Source of the DNA: an uncultured Sphingomonadaceae bacterium
GTDB taxonomy: Bacteria; Pseudomonadota; Alphaproteobacteria; Sphingomonadales; Sphingomonadaceae
Assembly: GCA_946479505.1 (NCBI GenBank)
Contig: CAMLGC010000037.1
Span: forward strand, 1 to 23,821
Length of the DNA stretch: 23,821 bases
Reading direction: 5' to 3'
Position numbers and translations under genes: made by a program
In this document: positions 7,604 to 15,769 of the stretch, in pieces
Layout: the number at the start of each line of letters is the position of its first letter
Numbering within the stretch: position 1 is the first letter of the stretch
Notes under the pieces: generated by a model
Database searches by the model: none
The model's input: the letters and a program-made list of their open reading frames with translations, nothing else
What the model was told of the DNA's origin: nothing

Positions 7604-9853
7604 CTAGCCGCGCTCCAGCAGGTCGAGACCGTTGGGCGGCAGATTGGTCGTGCCCCACCGCGAAGGCGCGGGGCCCATCTCCAGCCGCAGCGTGCCGCCC
7701 GAGGCGATCTCGTCATGCGTCAGCCAGGCGCGATTCAGCGGCTTTCCGTCGAGCGTCGCCGATTGCACGTAGAGATTCGCCGCCGAGGTCGCCGGCGCCT
7801 CGATGACGAAGGCGCGCCCGTGTTCGAGGTGGATCGTCGATCGCGTGAACACCGGCGAGGCGATATAGTAGAGCGGCTGTCCCGCATTCGGGAACAGCCC
7901 CATCGCCGCCCACACGTACCAGGACGACATCGTCCCGGCATCGTCGTTGCCCGGCAGGCCATCGCGGGCATCGGCATAATCGGTCGCCATGATCGCGCGA
8001 ACGCGCGTCGCGGTGCGGTCGGGGCGGCCGGCGTGGATGTAGAGGAAGGGCGCGAGCAGGTCGGGCTCGTTGTTGTGGGTGTAAAGCCCTTGGTCGAACA
8101 GCCGGTCGAGCCAGCCGACGAACGCCGCGCGCCCGCCGACCTTCGCCATGAGCCCGTCGACGTCGTGCGGCACATAGGTCGAATATTGCGCCGACGAGCC
8201 CTCGTAGAAAGGCACGCTCCACCACGGCATGCGCTGATCGGGATATTCGTGGTCGCAAGCGAAATTCTCGAGCCACCGGCCATCGGCATAACGCGGCCGG
8301 ATGCACTTGAGCGCATCGTCCCACAGCGTCGCCCAGGTCCGCGAGCGCGCGCCGTAGCGCGCCGCATCCGCATCGTGCCCCAGCGCCTTCGCCGCCGCCG
8401 CGATCGCATAATCGTTGGCGGCATATTCGAGCGTACGCGAGGCCGACCGGTCCTTGTCGAGCGACATATAGCCGAGCCGCACATAGTCGCCGAGATCGCG
8501 GCCGACGTTGAGCGGATCGGGCGAATCGACCTCCGCATCCTTGCGGATCGCCGCATAGGCGTGGCTCGCATCGAACCCACCGAGATGCTTCACGATCGCA
8601 TCGCCGATCATCACGTCGGCATCGGTCCCGCCCTGGGTCGGTCCGTTCGACCCCGCGATCCGCGCATCGGGCAACCAGCCCTCGTGATCGTAGGTGTCGA
8701 GCAGCGACCGGATCATTCCGCGCTCGCGGTCTGGCGCGATCAGCGTGAGCAGCGGGTTAAGCGTCCGGAAGGTGTCCCAGACGGTGTAGAAATCCTCATA
8801 ATGCGGCGCATCCGAGCGCCACCAGGCATTCTCGCCGGTAAGGTCGTGCGGCATCGTCTCGCTGCGGTAGAGCGCCGAGGTGAAGATGCGCCGCTGCTCG
8901 GGCGTGCCGCCCTCGATCTCGATCGTGCCGAGCGCGTCCGCCCACGCGGCGACGGCATCGGCACGCGCCGCATCGAAGTCGGTCTCGGCCGCGGCGAGGC
9001 TGCGACGCGCCTGGTCGACGCTGATCCACGAGACCGCCAACCGCATCGTCACGGTGCGATCGCGGCGCGTGTCGAAGCGCGCATAGCTGCCCAGCCGGTT
9101 GTGCATGTCCTCGCGCTGGTCGCCACCGATCGAGGTGCCCGCCCCCTTCGCCAGCGCGACATGGCCCTGGCTGGCGACGAAGCGCCCGGCTTCGAATGCG
9201 GGCCGATCGTAATCGGCGGCGAAATAGAGCGTCACCGGCTTTTCGGCCGATCCGCCGAAACCGCCCGTGAAGGTCCCCTGCCCGTGGAGGTGGCGCGGGT
9301 CATCGATCGTCACGCTCGCGCTGTTCGCCTTGGGGCCGCCGCCCATCAGCGGGATCGAAGCGCTGACGTCGAGCACCAGCCGCGCATCGTCGCTCGCGGG
9401 AAAGGTGTAGCGCGACACGCCGACCAGCCGCGCGGCGGTGAGTTCGGCGCGGATCTGCTTGCCCGGCCGGCCCATGATGACGCTGTAATAGCCCGGCGAT
9501 GCGCGTTCCTCGGCCTTGGGGAACGCGAGGTTCGCCATCGCATCGCCGCCGATCGCGGGCGTTACGCGAAAATTGCCGTATTTGCTTCCGCCGCCGGTGC
9601 CGCTGACATGCGTGTGGCTGAAGCCGATGATGTCGCCCTGGGAGCCGTATCCGCTCGTCGACCCGTCGGTCGTGTCGGGGCTCAGCCAGACGAAGCCGAA
9701 CGGCAATGTCGCCCCCGGCACGGTGTTCCCACCGCCATCCGCGCCGATGAACGTATTAACGAGCGCAAGCGGATCGGACGCCGCATTCTCCGCCGCGATC
9801 GGCGCCGCCGCGACGACCATCGCAGCCCCGATCACGATCAACCGCTTCATCAT
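7604..9853 (-). CDS. Secreted GH92 family alpha-mannosidase
   Basis: This is a glycoside hydrolase family 92 enzyme, a calcium-dependent exo-acting alpha-mannosidase family, usually acting on alpha-1,2-mannosides of N-glycans or mannans. The 749-residue protein begins with a Sec signal peptide (about 1-21, MMKRLIVIGAAMVVAAAPIA). The beta-sandwich N-domain follows (NTFIGADGGGNTVPGATLPFG). The helical catalytic domain includes FYTVWDTFRTLNPL (near 355), HNNEPDLLAPFLY (near 593) and GLPGNDDAGTMSSWYVWAAM (near 630-650), where the family's catalytic base aspartates lie. The linkage specificity cannot be read from sequence. Its ATG ATG overlaps the stop of the upstream oxidase gene, so it is last in a three-gene operon. 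The second ATG at 9850 is an alternative start. Confidence 0.93.
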   Translation of the reverse strand: MMKRLIVIGAAMVVAAAPIAAENAASDPLALVNTFIGADGGGNTVPGATLPFGFVWLSPDTTDGSTSGYGSQGDIIGFSHTHVSGTGGGSKYGNFRVTPAIGGDAMANLAFPKAEERASPGYYSVIMGRPGKQIRAELTAARLVGVSRYTFPASDDARLVLDVSASIPLMGGGPKANSASVTIDDPRHLHGQGTFTGGFGGSAEKPVTLYFAADYDRPAFEAGRFVASQGHVALAKGAGTSIGGDQREDMHNRLGSYARFDTRRDRTVTMRLAVSWISVDQARRSLAAAETDFDAARADAVAAWADALGTIEIEGGTPEQRRIFTSALYRSETMPHDLTGENAWWRSDAPHYEDFYTVWDTFRTLNPLLTLIAPDRERGMIRSLLDTYDHEGWLPDARIAGSNGPTQGGTDADVMIGDAIVKHLGGFDASHAYAAIRKDAEVDSPDPLNVGRDLGDYVRLGYMSLDKDRSASRTLEYAANDYAIAAAAKALGHDADAARYGARSRTWATLWDDALKCIRPRYADGRWLENFACDHEYPDQRMPWWSVPFYEGSSAQYSTYVPHDVDGLMAKVGGRAAFVGWLDRLFDQGLYTHNNEPDLLAPFLYIHAGRPDRTATRVRAIMATDYADARDGLPGNDDAGTMSSWYVWAAMGLFPNAGQPLYYIASPVFTRSTIHLEHGRAFVIEAPATSAANLYVQSATLDGKPLNRAWLTHDEIASGGTLRLEMGPAPSRWGTTNLPPNGLDLLERG

Positions 9854-10947
9854 GCCGTCCTCTCCTGCCCGGAAAAGCGCTCAGGTGCATAGCGGTCCGG
9901 ATCAATGCCGGCGAGGTCACCGGGGAGCACCCGTCCGAGCAGCAATGCGGCGGCGAGCGACGCGGCCGCGGGCGCGGTCTGGATGCCGAAGCCGCCCTGC
10001 CCTGCGCACCAGAAAAAGCCGGGCGCCTCCGCATCGAAGCCATAGACCGGCAGCCGATCGGACGCGAAGCTCCTGAGGCCCGCCCACTTGCGCTCGAGCG
10101 CGGCGACCCGCCAGTCGACGACATGCTCGAACCGGTCGATCGCGGTCGCGACGTCGATCTCCTCGGGCTGCGCGTCGCACGGGTCCGTCGCGATCTCGTC
10201 GTGCGGGCTCAACCACAGCCGCCCGCCCGCCTCGGGCTTGAAGTAGAAGTCGCCGCCGATGCCCCAGACGTGCGGCAGCGCCGCCGGTGGCGCTGGGTCG
10301 GTCGCGATCTGGAGCATCGTGCGCCGGTATGCCCGGATGCCGATCGGCGCCACGCCCGCGCGCGCCGCCACCTCGTCGGCCCACGCGCCCGCGGCATCGA
10401 CGAGCACGTCCGCCTCGAAGGCGCCCGCCCGCGTGTCGATCCGCCACGCCCTCTCGCGCACCGCCGAGACGAGCCCGGCCGAGGTCACCAGCTCGGCCCC
10501 CGCCCGCCGCGCGGTGGCGAGGCAGGCGGCATGGAGCCCCGCCACGTCGATATAGGCGCAGCTCGGTTCGAACACGCCGCGCACCCATTGGTCGCGCAGA
10601 CCCGGGACGATGGCGCGGGGATCCAGCGCTTCCAGGCCGACGCCGCTGCCCTCGAACTCCGCAAGAAACGCGTCGATCGCGGCGGCGTCTTCGGCCCGCC
10701 CGATCGCGAGCGAACCGAGCGGCTCGAGGAAGCCGCCGTCGCGCAGCGCACGCCCCGACGCGGTCGTCAGCGGCTGGACATGCGGCCCGCCATAGGTCTC
10801 CGACCAGAACGCCGCCGATCGCCCGGTCGCATGATAGCCCGGCGCGTCCTCGGCCTCGAGGATCAGCACCGATGAGTGCGGCGCCAGCTCGGCGGCGAGG
10901 CTGGCGCCGGCGATCCCCGCGCCGACGATCGCGATATCGACCCGCAT
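9850..10947 (-). CDS. FAD-dependent oxidoreductase, DAO (glycine/D-amino acid oxidase-like) family
   Basis: This 365-residue flavoprotein oxidises an unidentified amine or amino or hydroxy acid. The Rossmann FAD-binding motif is at the N-terminus (IAIVGAGIAGASLAAEL, 5-21), followed by an acidic ribose-binding residue in LILEAEDAPGYHATGRSA. Also present are VDAAGAWADEVA, the DAO-like substrate domain with FYFKPEAGGRLWLSP, and a C-terminal FAD segment FFWCAGQGGFGIQTAPA. No signal peptide is seen, so it is probably cytoplasmic. The ATG at 10947 overlaps the upstream hydrolase stop by one base, and its own stop overlaps the GH92 start, giving a tightly coupled trio. The substrate is unknown, and the link to mannose hydrolysis is not obvious. 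Confidence 0.88.
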   Translation of the reverse strand: MRVDIAIVGAGIAGASLAAELAPHSSVLILEAEDAPGYHATGRSAAFWSETYGGPHVQPLTTASGRALRDGGFLEPLGSLAIGRAEDAAAIDAFLAEFEGSGVGLEALDPRAIVPGLRDQWVRGVFEPSCAYIDVAGLHAACLATARRAGAELVTSAGLVSAVRERAWRIDTRAGAFEADVLVDAAGAWADEVAARAGVAPIGIRAYRRTMLQIATDPAPPAALPHVWGIGGDFYFKPEAGGRLWLSPHDEIATDPCDAQPEEIDVATAIDRFEHVVDWRVAALERKWAGLRSFASDRLPVYGFDAEAPGFFWCAGQGGFGIQTAPAAASLAAALLLGRVLPGDLAGIDPDRYAPERFSGQERTA

Positions 10948-11894
10948 CAGCCCGCCGGCGCGCGCGTATCGAGGAACGAATCGATCGCCGCGATCGCGCG
11001 GTCGCGCACCGGATCGGCCTCGCGCAGGATCTCGTGCGCCGATTCGGCGCCGAAACCGACCAGCGCGCAATCGGGCAGCATTGCCGCAATCCGCCGCGCC
11101 GCTTTCGGATCGACGAGCCTGTCGGCATCGGCAACGAGCATCAGCATCGACACGTCGAGCGTTTTCAACCGCGGATCGGCGGCGAGCGCGGCCGTCGAGC
11201 CGAACGCCTGCGCCACCCATTGCCAGCTCGGCGGCCCGCAACGCAGCTCGGGCTTTTCGCGCTGCCACCACATCTCGTCGGCATAGCGATCGATGTCATG
11301 CGTGAGCAGCGCCTGTCGGGGTGACGACGCGACCGGAATCTCGTTCGCCTTCCACGCCGCGCGCGCCGGATTGCCGAATCGGGCCATCGTTCGCGCAAGC
11401 CAGCCGCCGGCCGCCGCGCCCAACGGGCTGTGGAGTCCCAGCATCGGCGCGACGAGCACCGCCGCGTCGGGCCGCGCAGCGCCTTCGACCATCGCGCGCA
11501 GCACCAGGTGCCCGCCCATCGAATGCCCGATCAGCACGCGAGGCCCCCGCGCGCTCGACGCCCAGTCGGCATGGAATGCCCGGAAATCCGCGACGAACGG
11601 ATCGAAGCTCGCCGCGTGACCGACATGGGGCTCGGGCGAGAGCCGCCCCGATCCGCCCTGCCCGCGCCAGTCGAAAGAGGTGATCGACCAGCCCCGTTCG
11701 TGCCAATGGACGAACAGCTCGAGATACTTCTCGAAAATGTCGCCGCGGCCGCCCTGGAACAGGATGCTGCCCCGTATCCCGCCCGGCTCGGCGGGCCAGT
11801 CGAATCGGCGCAGGCGCCATCCGTCGGCGGCGGCCCAGGTATCGACAATCGCGCCCGGAGGAAGCCGGCGCCGGAAATCCGCGGGGACAAGCAT
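10947..11894 (-). CDS. Alpha/beta hydrolase (lysophospholipase / monoacylglycerol lipase-like)
   Basis: This 315-residue serine hydrolase is of the lysophospholipase (PldB/monoglyceride lipase-like) group. The nucleophile elbow is GHSMGG with Ser125, the likely acid is Asp258 in ADADRLVDP, and the catalytic His287 is in ESAHEIL. The segment FDWRGQGGSGR (74-84) is typical of this group, and FQGGRGDIFEKY probably supplies the oxyanion hole. No signal peptide is evident. The start was set at the ATG at 11894, where MLVPADFRRRLPPG begins; no strong Shine-Dalgarno is visible. It is first in the operon with the FAD oxidase and GH92 gene and is divergent from cpaA with only 51 bases between them. 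The natural substrate cannot be told from sequence. Confidence 0.88.
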   Translation of the reverse strand: MLVPADFRRRLPPGAIVDTWAAADGWRLRRFDWPAEPGGIRGSILFQGGRGDIFEKYLELFVHWHERGWSITSFDWRGQGGSGRLSPEPHVGHAASFDPFVADFRAFHADWASSARGPRVLIGHSMGGHLVLRAMVEGAARPDAAVLVAPMLGLHSPLGAAAGGWLARTMARFGNPARAAWKANEIPVASSPRQALLTHDIDRYADEMWWQREKPELRCGPPSWQWVAQAFGSTAALAADPRLKTLDVSMLMLVADADRLVDPKAARRIAAMLPDCALVGFGAESAHEILREADPVRDRAIAAIDSFLDTRAPAG

Positions 11895-11945
11895 CAGGCG
11901 TTGGTTACTTTTTGGCAAGCCATCCCGTCTACAGCCTTGTTCCCG

Positions 11946-12422
11946 ATGGGTTGGGGGAATCTGCCTTTGCTGCTGCTCGGCGCGCTTGCGCTGCTGCTCG
12001 TGTCCGTAGGGCTCGAGGACGTGCGGGCGCGCGAGATCGCCAATTGGAAGAATGCCGCGATCGCGGTGCTCGCGCCCGTCTGGTGGGCGTCGACCGGGCT
12101 CGCACTTTGGCCCGACATGGCGATGCAGCTTGCGCTTGCCGTTACGGTGTTCGCGCTGTTCGTGCTCGCCTTCGCCGCCGGCTGGATGGGCGGCGGCGAC
12201 GTCAAGCTGATCGGCGCGCTCGCCTTGTGGTTCCCGCTCCAGCCGCTTTTGCGGGTGCTCGTGGTGATGTCGCTCGTGGGCGGCGCGATCACGCTGGCGC
12301 TCGCGATCGAGCATCGGCTGCGCGGAAAACCCGGCGCGCTGGAGATTCCGTACGGGGTCGCGATCGCGCTGGCCGCCTTGCTCGCGCTTCGCGAACCGAT
12401 TCTTAACCACTGGAATGCTTAA
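11946..12422 (+). CDS. cpaA: Prepilin peptidase (A24 family, CpaA/TadV type)
   Basis: CpaA cleaves, and may methylate, Flp prepilins at the inner membrane. The 158-residue protein has several membrane helices (about 5-22, 36-52, 60-78, 100-120, 134-148). The two catalytic aspartates of the A24A family are visible: Asp25 in LEDVRAREIANW and Asp85 in GWMGGGDVKL (the GxGD motif). There is no N-terminal methylase domain, as expected for the TadV/CpaA group. The ATG at 11946 was chosen; a TTG nine bases upstream is in frame, and neither has a clear Shine-Dalgarno. It is the first gene of the tad cluster here, with no flp pilin gene before it. Confidence 0.9.
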   Translation: MGWGNLPLLLLGALALLLVSVGLEDVRAREIANWKNAAIAVLAPVWWASTGLALWPDMAMQLALAVTVFALFVLAFAAGWMGGGDVKLIGALALWFPLQPLLRVLVVMSLVGGAITLALAIEHRLRGKPGALEIPYGVAIALAALLALREPILNHWNA

Positions 12423-12463
12423 TGCCGGATCAACCGGCTCTCGTCCGAAAGGCCTGATGCGTC

Positions 12464-13486
12464 ATGGATGGTAGAAAAGTCATACTGCTCGTCGGCGCCC
12501 TGATCGTTGCGGCGATCACGGCGTTCATGGCGCGGAGCCTGATCTACGGCGCTTCCGCGCCGCAGGCGGCCGCTGCGGTCGAGGCACCGAAGATCGACGG
12601 GCCCGAAGTGCTCGTCGCGACGCGCGCGCTCCCGGTCGGCACGATTCTGGATGCAAGCGCGATCAAGTTCCAGCCCTGGCCCAAGGAGCTGGTCGACAAC
12701 GCCTATTACCTGAAGGCGAACACCGATCTCAAGGCGCTGCAGGGTACCGTCGTCCGCAATCCGATCACGGCGGGCCAGCCGGTGACGCAGGGCGCGCTCG
12801 TCAAGCCCGGCGACCGCGGCTTCCTGGCGGCGGCGCTCGGCCCCGGCATGCGCGCAGTGACCTTTCCGGTCTCGGCCAAGACGGCGGTCGCGGGCTTCGT
12901 TTTCCCGGGCGACCGGGTCGATCTGGTGCTGACGCAGGATGTCGCCGGCGGCGGCGACGGTCCGCCGCTCAAGGTTTCGGAAACGGTGATGCGCAACCTG
13001 CGCGTGCTCGCGACCGACCAGCGCACCGACAATACCACCGACGAGGACGGCAAGACGGTCGTCAAGACCTTCTCGACCGTCACGGTCGAAGCAACCCCCA
13101 AGATCGCCGAGGAAATCGCGGTCGCGCAGAATGTCGGCGAGCTCTCGCTGTCGCTGCGCTCGATCGCCGACAACAAGACGCAGCTCGAAGAAGCGATCGC
13201 CTCGGGCGAGGTCGACGTGCCCGACGGCACCGATCCCAAGGCCGAGCAGGATATGCTGCTGAGGATTGCGAGCCAGCCCGTCTCGGGCGAGACGACCTAT
13301 TCGACGGGCGCCGACGTGTCGCGCTTCCAGCGCAGCACCGTGCCCGGAAAGACCGAGAGCACGCCGATGATGGCGGCCGGCGATGCCGGGGGCATCCCGC
13401 TCGGCAAGGCAGTCATCGAGGGCCCGGTGGTACGGGTCGCGCGCGGAAATTCGGTCACCGAAGTTCCGGTTGGGGGGAAGAACTGA
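12464..13486 (+). CDS. cpaB: Flp pilus assembly protein CpaB (RcpC)
   Basis: CpaB is a periplasmic pilus assembly factor that helps stabilise the outer membrane secretin. The 340-residue protein has an N-terminal membrane anchor (VILLVGALIVAAITAFMA, 6-23). An SAF domain follows (VLVATRALPVGTILDASAI, starting near 49, through the QPVTQGALVKPGD region). The RcpC-type C-terminal domain contains RAVTFPVSAKTAVAGFVFPG and GDRVDLVLT. It ends with a Gly/Val-rich tail. Only one base separates its stop from the cpaC start, so the genes are co-transcribed. An AAGG lies about 12 bases before the ATG. Confidence 0.93.
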   Translation: MDGRKVILLVGALIVAAITAFMARSLIYGASAPQAAAAVEAPKIDGPEVLVATRALPVGTILDASAIKFQPWPKELVDNAYYLKANTDLKALQGTVVRNPITAGQPVTQGALVKPGDRGFLAAALGPGMRAVTFPVSAKTAVAGFVFPGDRVDLVLTQDVAGGGDGPPLKVSETVMRNLRVLATDQRTDNTTDEDGKTVVKTFSTVTVEATPKIAEEIAVAQNVGELSLSLRSIADNKTQLEEAIASGEVDVPDGTDPKAEQDMLLRIASQPVSGETTYSTGADVSRFQRSTVPGKTESTPMMAAGDAGGIPLGKAVIEGPVVRVARGNSVTEVPVGGKN

Positions 13487-13487
13487 C

Positions 13488-15116
13488 ATGCGGATCACGT
13501 CCAAGCCGATCGGCTGGCCGCTCGCCGTGGCGCTCGCCGCCGCGACGCTCGGCACAGCCCCGGCACCGAGCGCCGCGCAGACGGTGGCGGCGAGCCCGAG
13601 CTCGACCGTCCAGATCAACACCGGCCGCGGCCGCCTCGTGACGCTGCCGTCGCCGATGAGCGACCTCTTCGTCGCCGATCCGGCGATCGCCGATGTCCAG
13701 GTGCGATCGCCGACGCAACTCTACATCTTCGGCAAGGCGCCGGGCGAGACCACGGTCTATGCCACGACCAAGGCCGGAAAGGTGGTCTATTCCTCGACCA
13801 TTCGAGTCGGCGACAACATCGATTCGGTGCAGCAGATGCTCGCACTGGCGATGCCCGAAGCCCGCATCACGGCGACGCCGATGAACGGCATGATGCTGTT
13901 GACCGGCACCGTCGCCGCACCCGACGACGCCGCCGAGGCCGAACGCCTCGTCCAGGCGTTCGTCGGCGACAAGACCGAGGTGCTGAGCCGGCTGCGCACC
14001 GCGACGCCGCTCCAGGTCAACCTCCAGGTCCGCATCGCCGAGGTGAGCAAGACCTTCGTCAAGAACTTCGGCGTCAATCTGCTGACGCGCGACCGCACCG
14101 GCGGCTTCACCTTCGGGATCGGCTCGGGCCGCTCGCCGGGCACGATCGGCGATATCGACGTCTCCAAATATCCGACGATTCCCTATCCGCTTCCGGGCGG
14201 TGGCACGACGCCGGTCCCCTATGATCCGGCCACGGGCAAGATCATCAATCCCGTCAATCCAGGCACCGCCTACACCTTCGCCCAAGGCGCTCAGCGCACG
14301 ACGCTGGGTCTCGCCGGTCGCTTGCTGGGCCTCGACGTGCTGTCGTCGCTCGATCTCGGCGAGACGGTCGGGCAGGTGACGACGCTCGCCAATCCCAATC
14401 TCACCGCGCTGTCGGGTGAAACGGCGACCTTCCTTGCCGGCGGCGAGATACCGATCCCGATCAGCGCCGGGCTCGGTGCGACCTCGGTCGAATACAAGCA
14501 ATATGGAGTCAGCCTGGCCTATACGCCGACCGTGCTGTCGGATGGCCGCATTTCGCTCCGGGTCCGTCCGGAAGTATCCGAGCTCGACTATGCAAATGCG
14601 GTCCAGGTCGGCGGCGTGACGGTGCCCGGTCTCACGACGCGGCGCACCGAAACCACGGTCGAGCTCGGCTCGGGGCAGAGTTTCGTGATCGCCGGCCTGC
14701 TCAGCAACAGTCGGGCGAACACGATCGAGAAGGCGCCGGCGCTTGGCGACGTCCCGATCCTCGGCGCGCTGTTCCGCTCGAACGGGTGGAAGCGCAACGA
14801 GACCGAGCTGGTGATCGTCATCACGCCGTATCTGGTCAAGCCGGTCAACGCCAATCAGATCGTGCTGCCGACCGACGGCTACCGCGAGCCGACCGATCTC
14901 GAGCATATCCTGCTCGGCTCGGTTGGCAGCGGCGAGACCGGCGGCGAGCGACCCAAGCCGACCGTTGCCGCGCCGCCGGCCTCGCCCGCGATCGGTGCCA
15001 GCGCCGCGCTGCCGCCGGGCAACGCTCCCAAGGCGCCCGCTGCGCCTGATCGCAAGGCGGCGTTGCCCGCTGCTTCCAGCAAAGGTGAGGCCGCCCCCGG
15101 CTTCAGCCTCAACTGA
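13488..15116 (+). CDS. cpaC: Flp pilus outer membrane secretin CpaC (RcpA)
   Basis: CpaC is the outer membrane secretin through which Flp pili or secreted substrates exit. The 542-residue product starts at the ATG at 13488, with GGGGGGAAG upstream. It has a signal peptide (about 1-31, ending PSAAQ) and a pilus-formation N-terminal domain (INTGRGRLVTLPSPMSDLFV, VRSPTQLYIFGKAPGETTVY). A BON-like segment follows (MNGMMLLTGTVAAPDDAAEA), then the secretin domain ending VPILGALFRSNGWKRNETEL and IVITPYLVKP (422-452). The C-terminal 60 residues are Ala/Pro-rich low complexity. Confidence 0.95.
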   Translation: MRITSKPIGWPLAVALAAATLGTAPAPSAAQTVAASPSSTVQINTGRGRLVTLPSPMSDLFVADPAIADVQVRSPTQLYIFGKAPGETTVYATTKAGKVVYSSTIRVGDNIDSVQQMLALAMPEARITATPMNGMMLLTGTVAAPDDAAEAERLVQAFVGDKTEVLSRLRTATPLQVNLQVRIAEVSKTFVKNFGVNLLTRDRTGGFTFGIGSGRSPGTIGDIDVSKYPTIPYPLPGGGTTPVPYDPATGKIINPVNPGTAYTFAQGAQRTTLGLAGRLLGLDVLSSLDLGETVGQVTTLANPNLTALSGETATFLAGGEIPIPISAGLGATSVEYKQYGVSLAYTPTVLSDGRISLRVRPEVSELDYANAVQVGGVTVPGLTTRRTETTVELGSGQSFVIAGLLSNSRANTIEKAPALGDVPILGALFRSNGWKRNETELVIVITPYLVKPVNANQIVLPTDGYREPTDLEHILLGSVGSGETGGERPKPTVAAPPASPAIGASAALPPGNAPKAPAAPDRKAALPAASSKGEAAPGFSLN

Positions 15117-15136
15117 CCGTGCCTGTGGAGACGATG

Positions 15137-15769
15137 ATGTCGAAGCGTTCACCCTATCTCGCGCTGGCGCTGCCTGCGCTGCTGCTCGCCGGCTGCGGGG
15201 GCACGGTCAACCGCGGCCTCGAATCGGTCCACCAGCCGGTTGTCAGCCGCGCGGACTATGCGTTCGATCTGAACACCTCGGGCGGGCATCTCGCGCCCGG
15301 CGAAGCGCAGCGGCTCGATGGCTGGCTGGCATCACTCAACGTCGGCTATGGCGACAGCGTCGGGATCGATGATCCCTCGCCCTATCCCAATCCCGCCCGC
15401 GACGAGGTTGCGCGGCAGGTGGCGAAATACGGGCTGTTGCTCACCGACACCGCGCCGGTGACGCCGCATCCGCTGACATCCGGCACGGTGCGCGTCGTCG
15501 TCACTCGGATGTCGGCTGCGGTCCCGGGCTGCCCCGATTACAGCCGCAGCTCCAACCATGAATTCGAGGGCAACACCTCGTCCAACTTCGGTTGCGCGAG
15601 CAACAGCAACCTCGCGGCGATGGTCGCCCGCCCGCAGGACCTCGTCCGCGGCCAGCCGGGCGCGGCGTCGGTCGATCCGGCGACTGCGACCAAGGCGATC
15701 CAGACATTCCGCGAGGCCAAGCCCACCGGCGCCGGCGGCCTCAAGGAAGAAAGCACGGGAGGCAAGTAA
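15137..15769 (+). CDS. cpaD: Pilus assembly lipoprotein CpaD
   Basis: CpaD is a pilotin-like or assembly lipoprotein of Tad systems. From the ATG at 15137 the product is 210 residues with a lipoprotein signal ending LLLAGC (Cys20). The family signature is visible near the middle: VPGCPDYSRSSNHEFEGN, then NFGCASNSNLAAMVARPQDL. A GGAG six bases upstream supports this ATG over the ATG at 15134 and the GTG at 15119, both in frame. The TAA shares one base with the cpaE ATG. Confidence 0.92.
   Translation: MSKRSPYLALALPALLLAGCGGTVNRGLESVHQPVVSRADYAFDLNTSGGHLAPGEAQRLDGWLASLNVGYGDSVGIDDPSPYPNPARDEVARQVAKYGLLLTDTAPVTPHPLTSGTVRVVVTRMSAAVPGCPDYSRSSNHEFEGNTSSNFGCASNSNLAAMVARPQDLVRGQPGAASVDPATATKAIQTFREAKPTGAGGLKEESTGGK

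Noticed and set aside
7356..7607. Small plus-strand gene in the rnhA-GH92 gap
   Set aside because: The open frame lacks a Shine-Dalgarno and any recognisable features, and it overlaps the GH92 3' end.
7487..9892. Long plus-strand open frame (about 800 codons) opposite the GH92 gene
   Set aside because: It is Arg-rich with no family features and is a high-G+C shadow of the minus-strand GH92 gene, which has a signal peptide and catalytic motifs.
10948..12410. Minus-strand frame extending the hydrolase upstream across cpaA
   Set aside because: The upstream part is His/Arg/Gln-rich antisense of cpaA. The hydrolase fold begins at the ATG at 11894.
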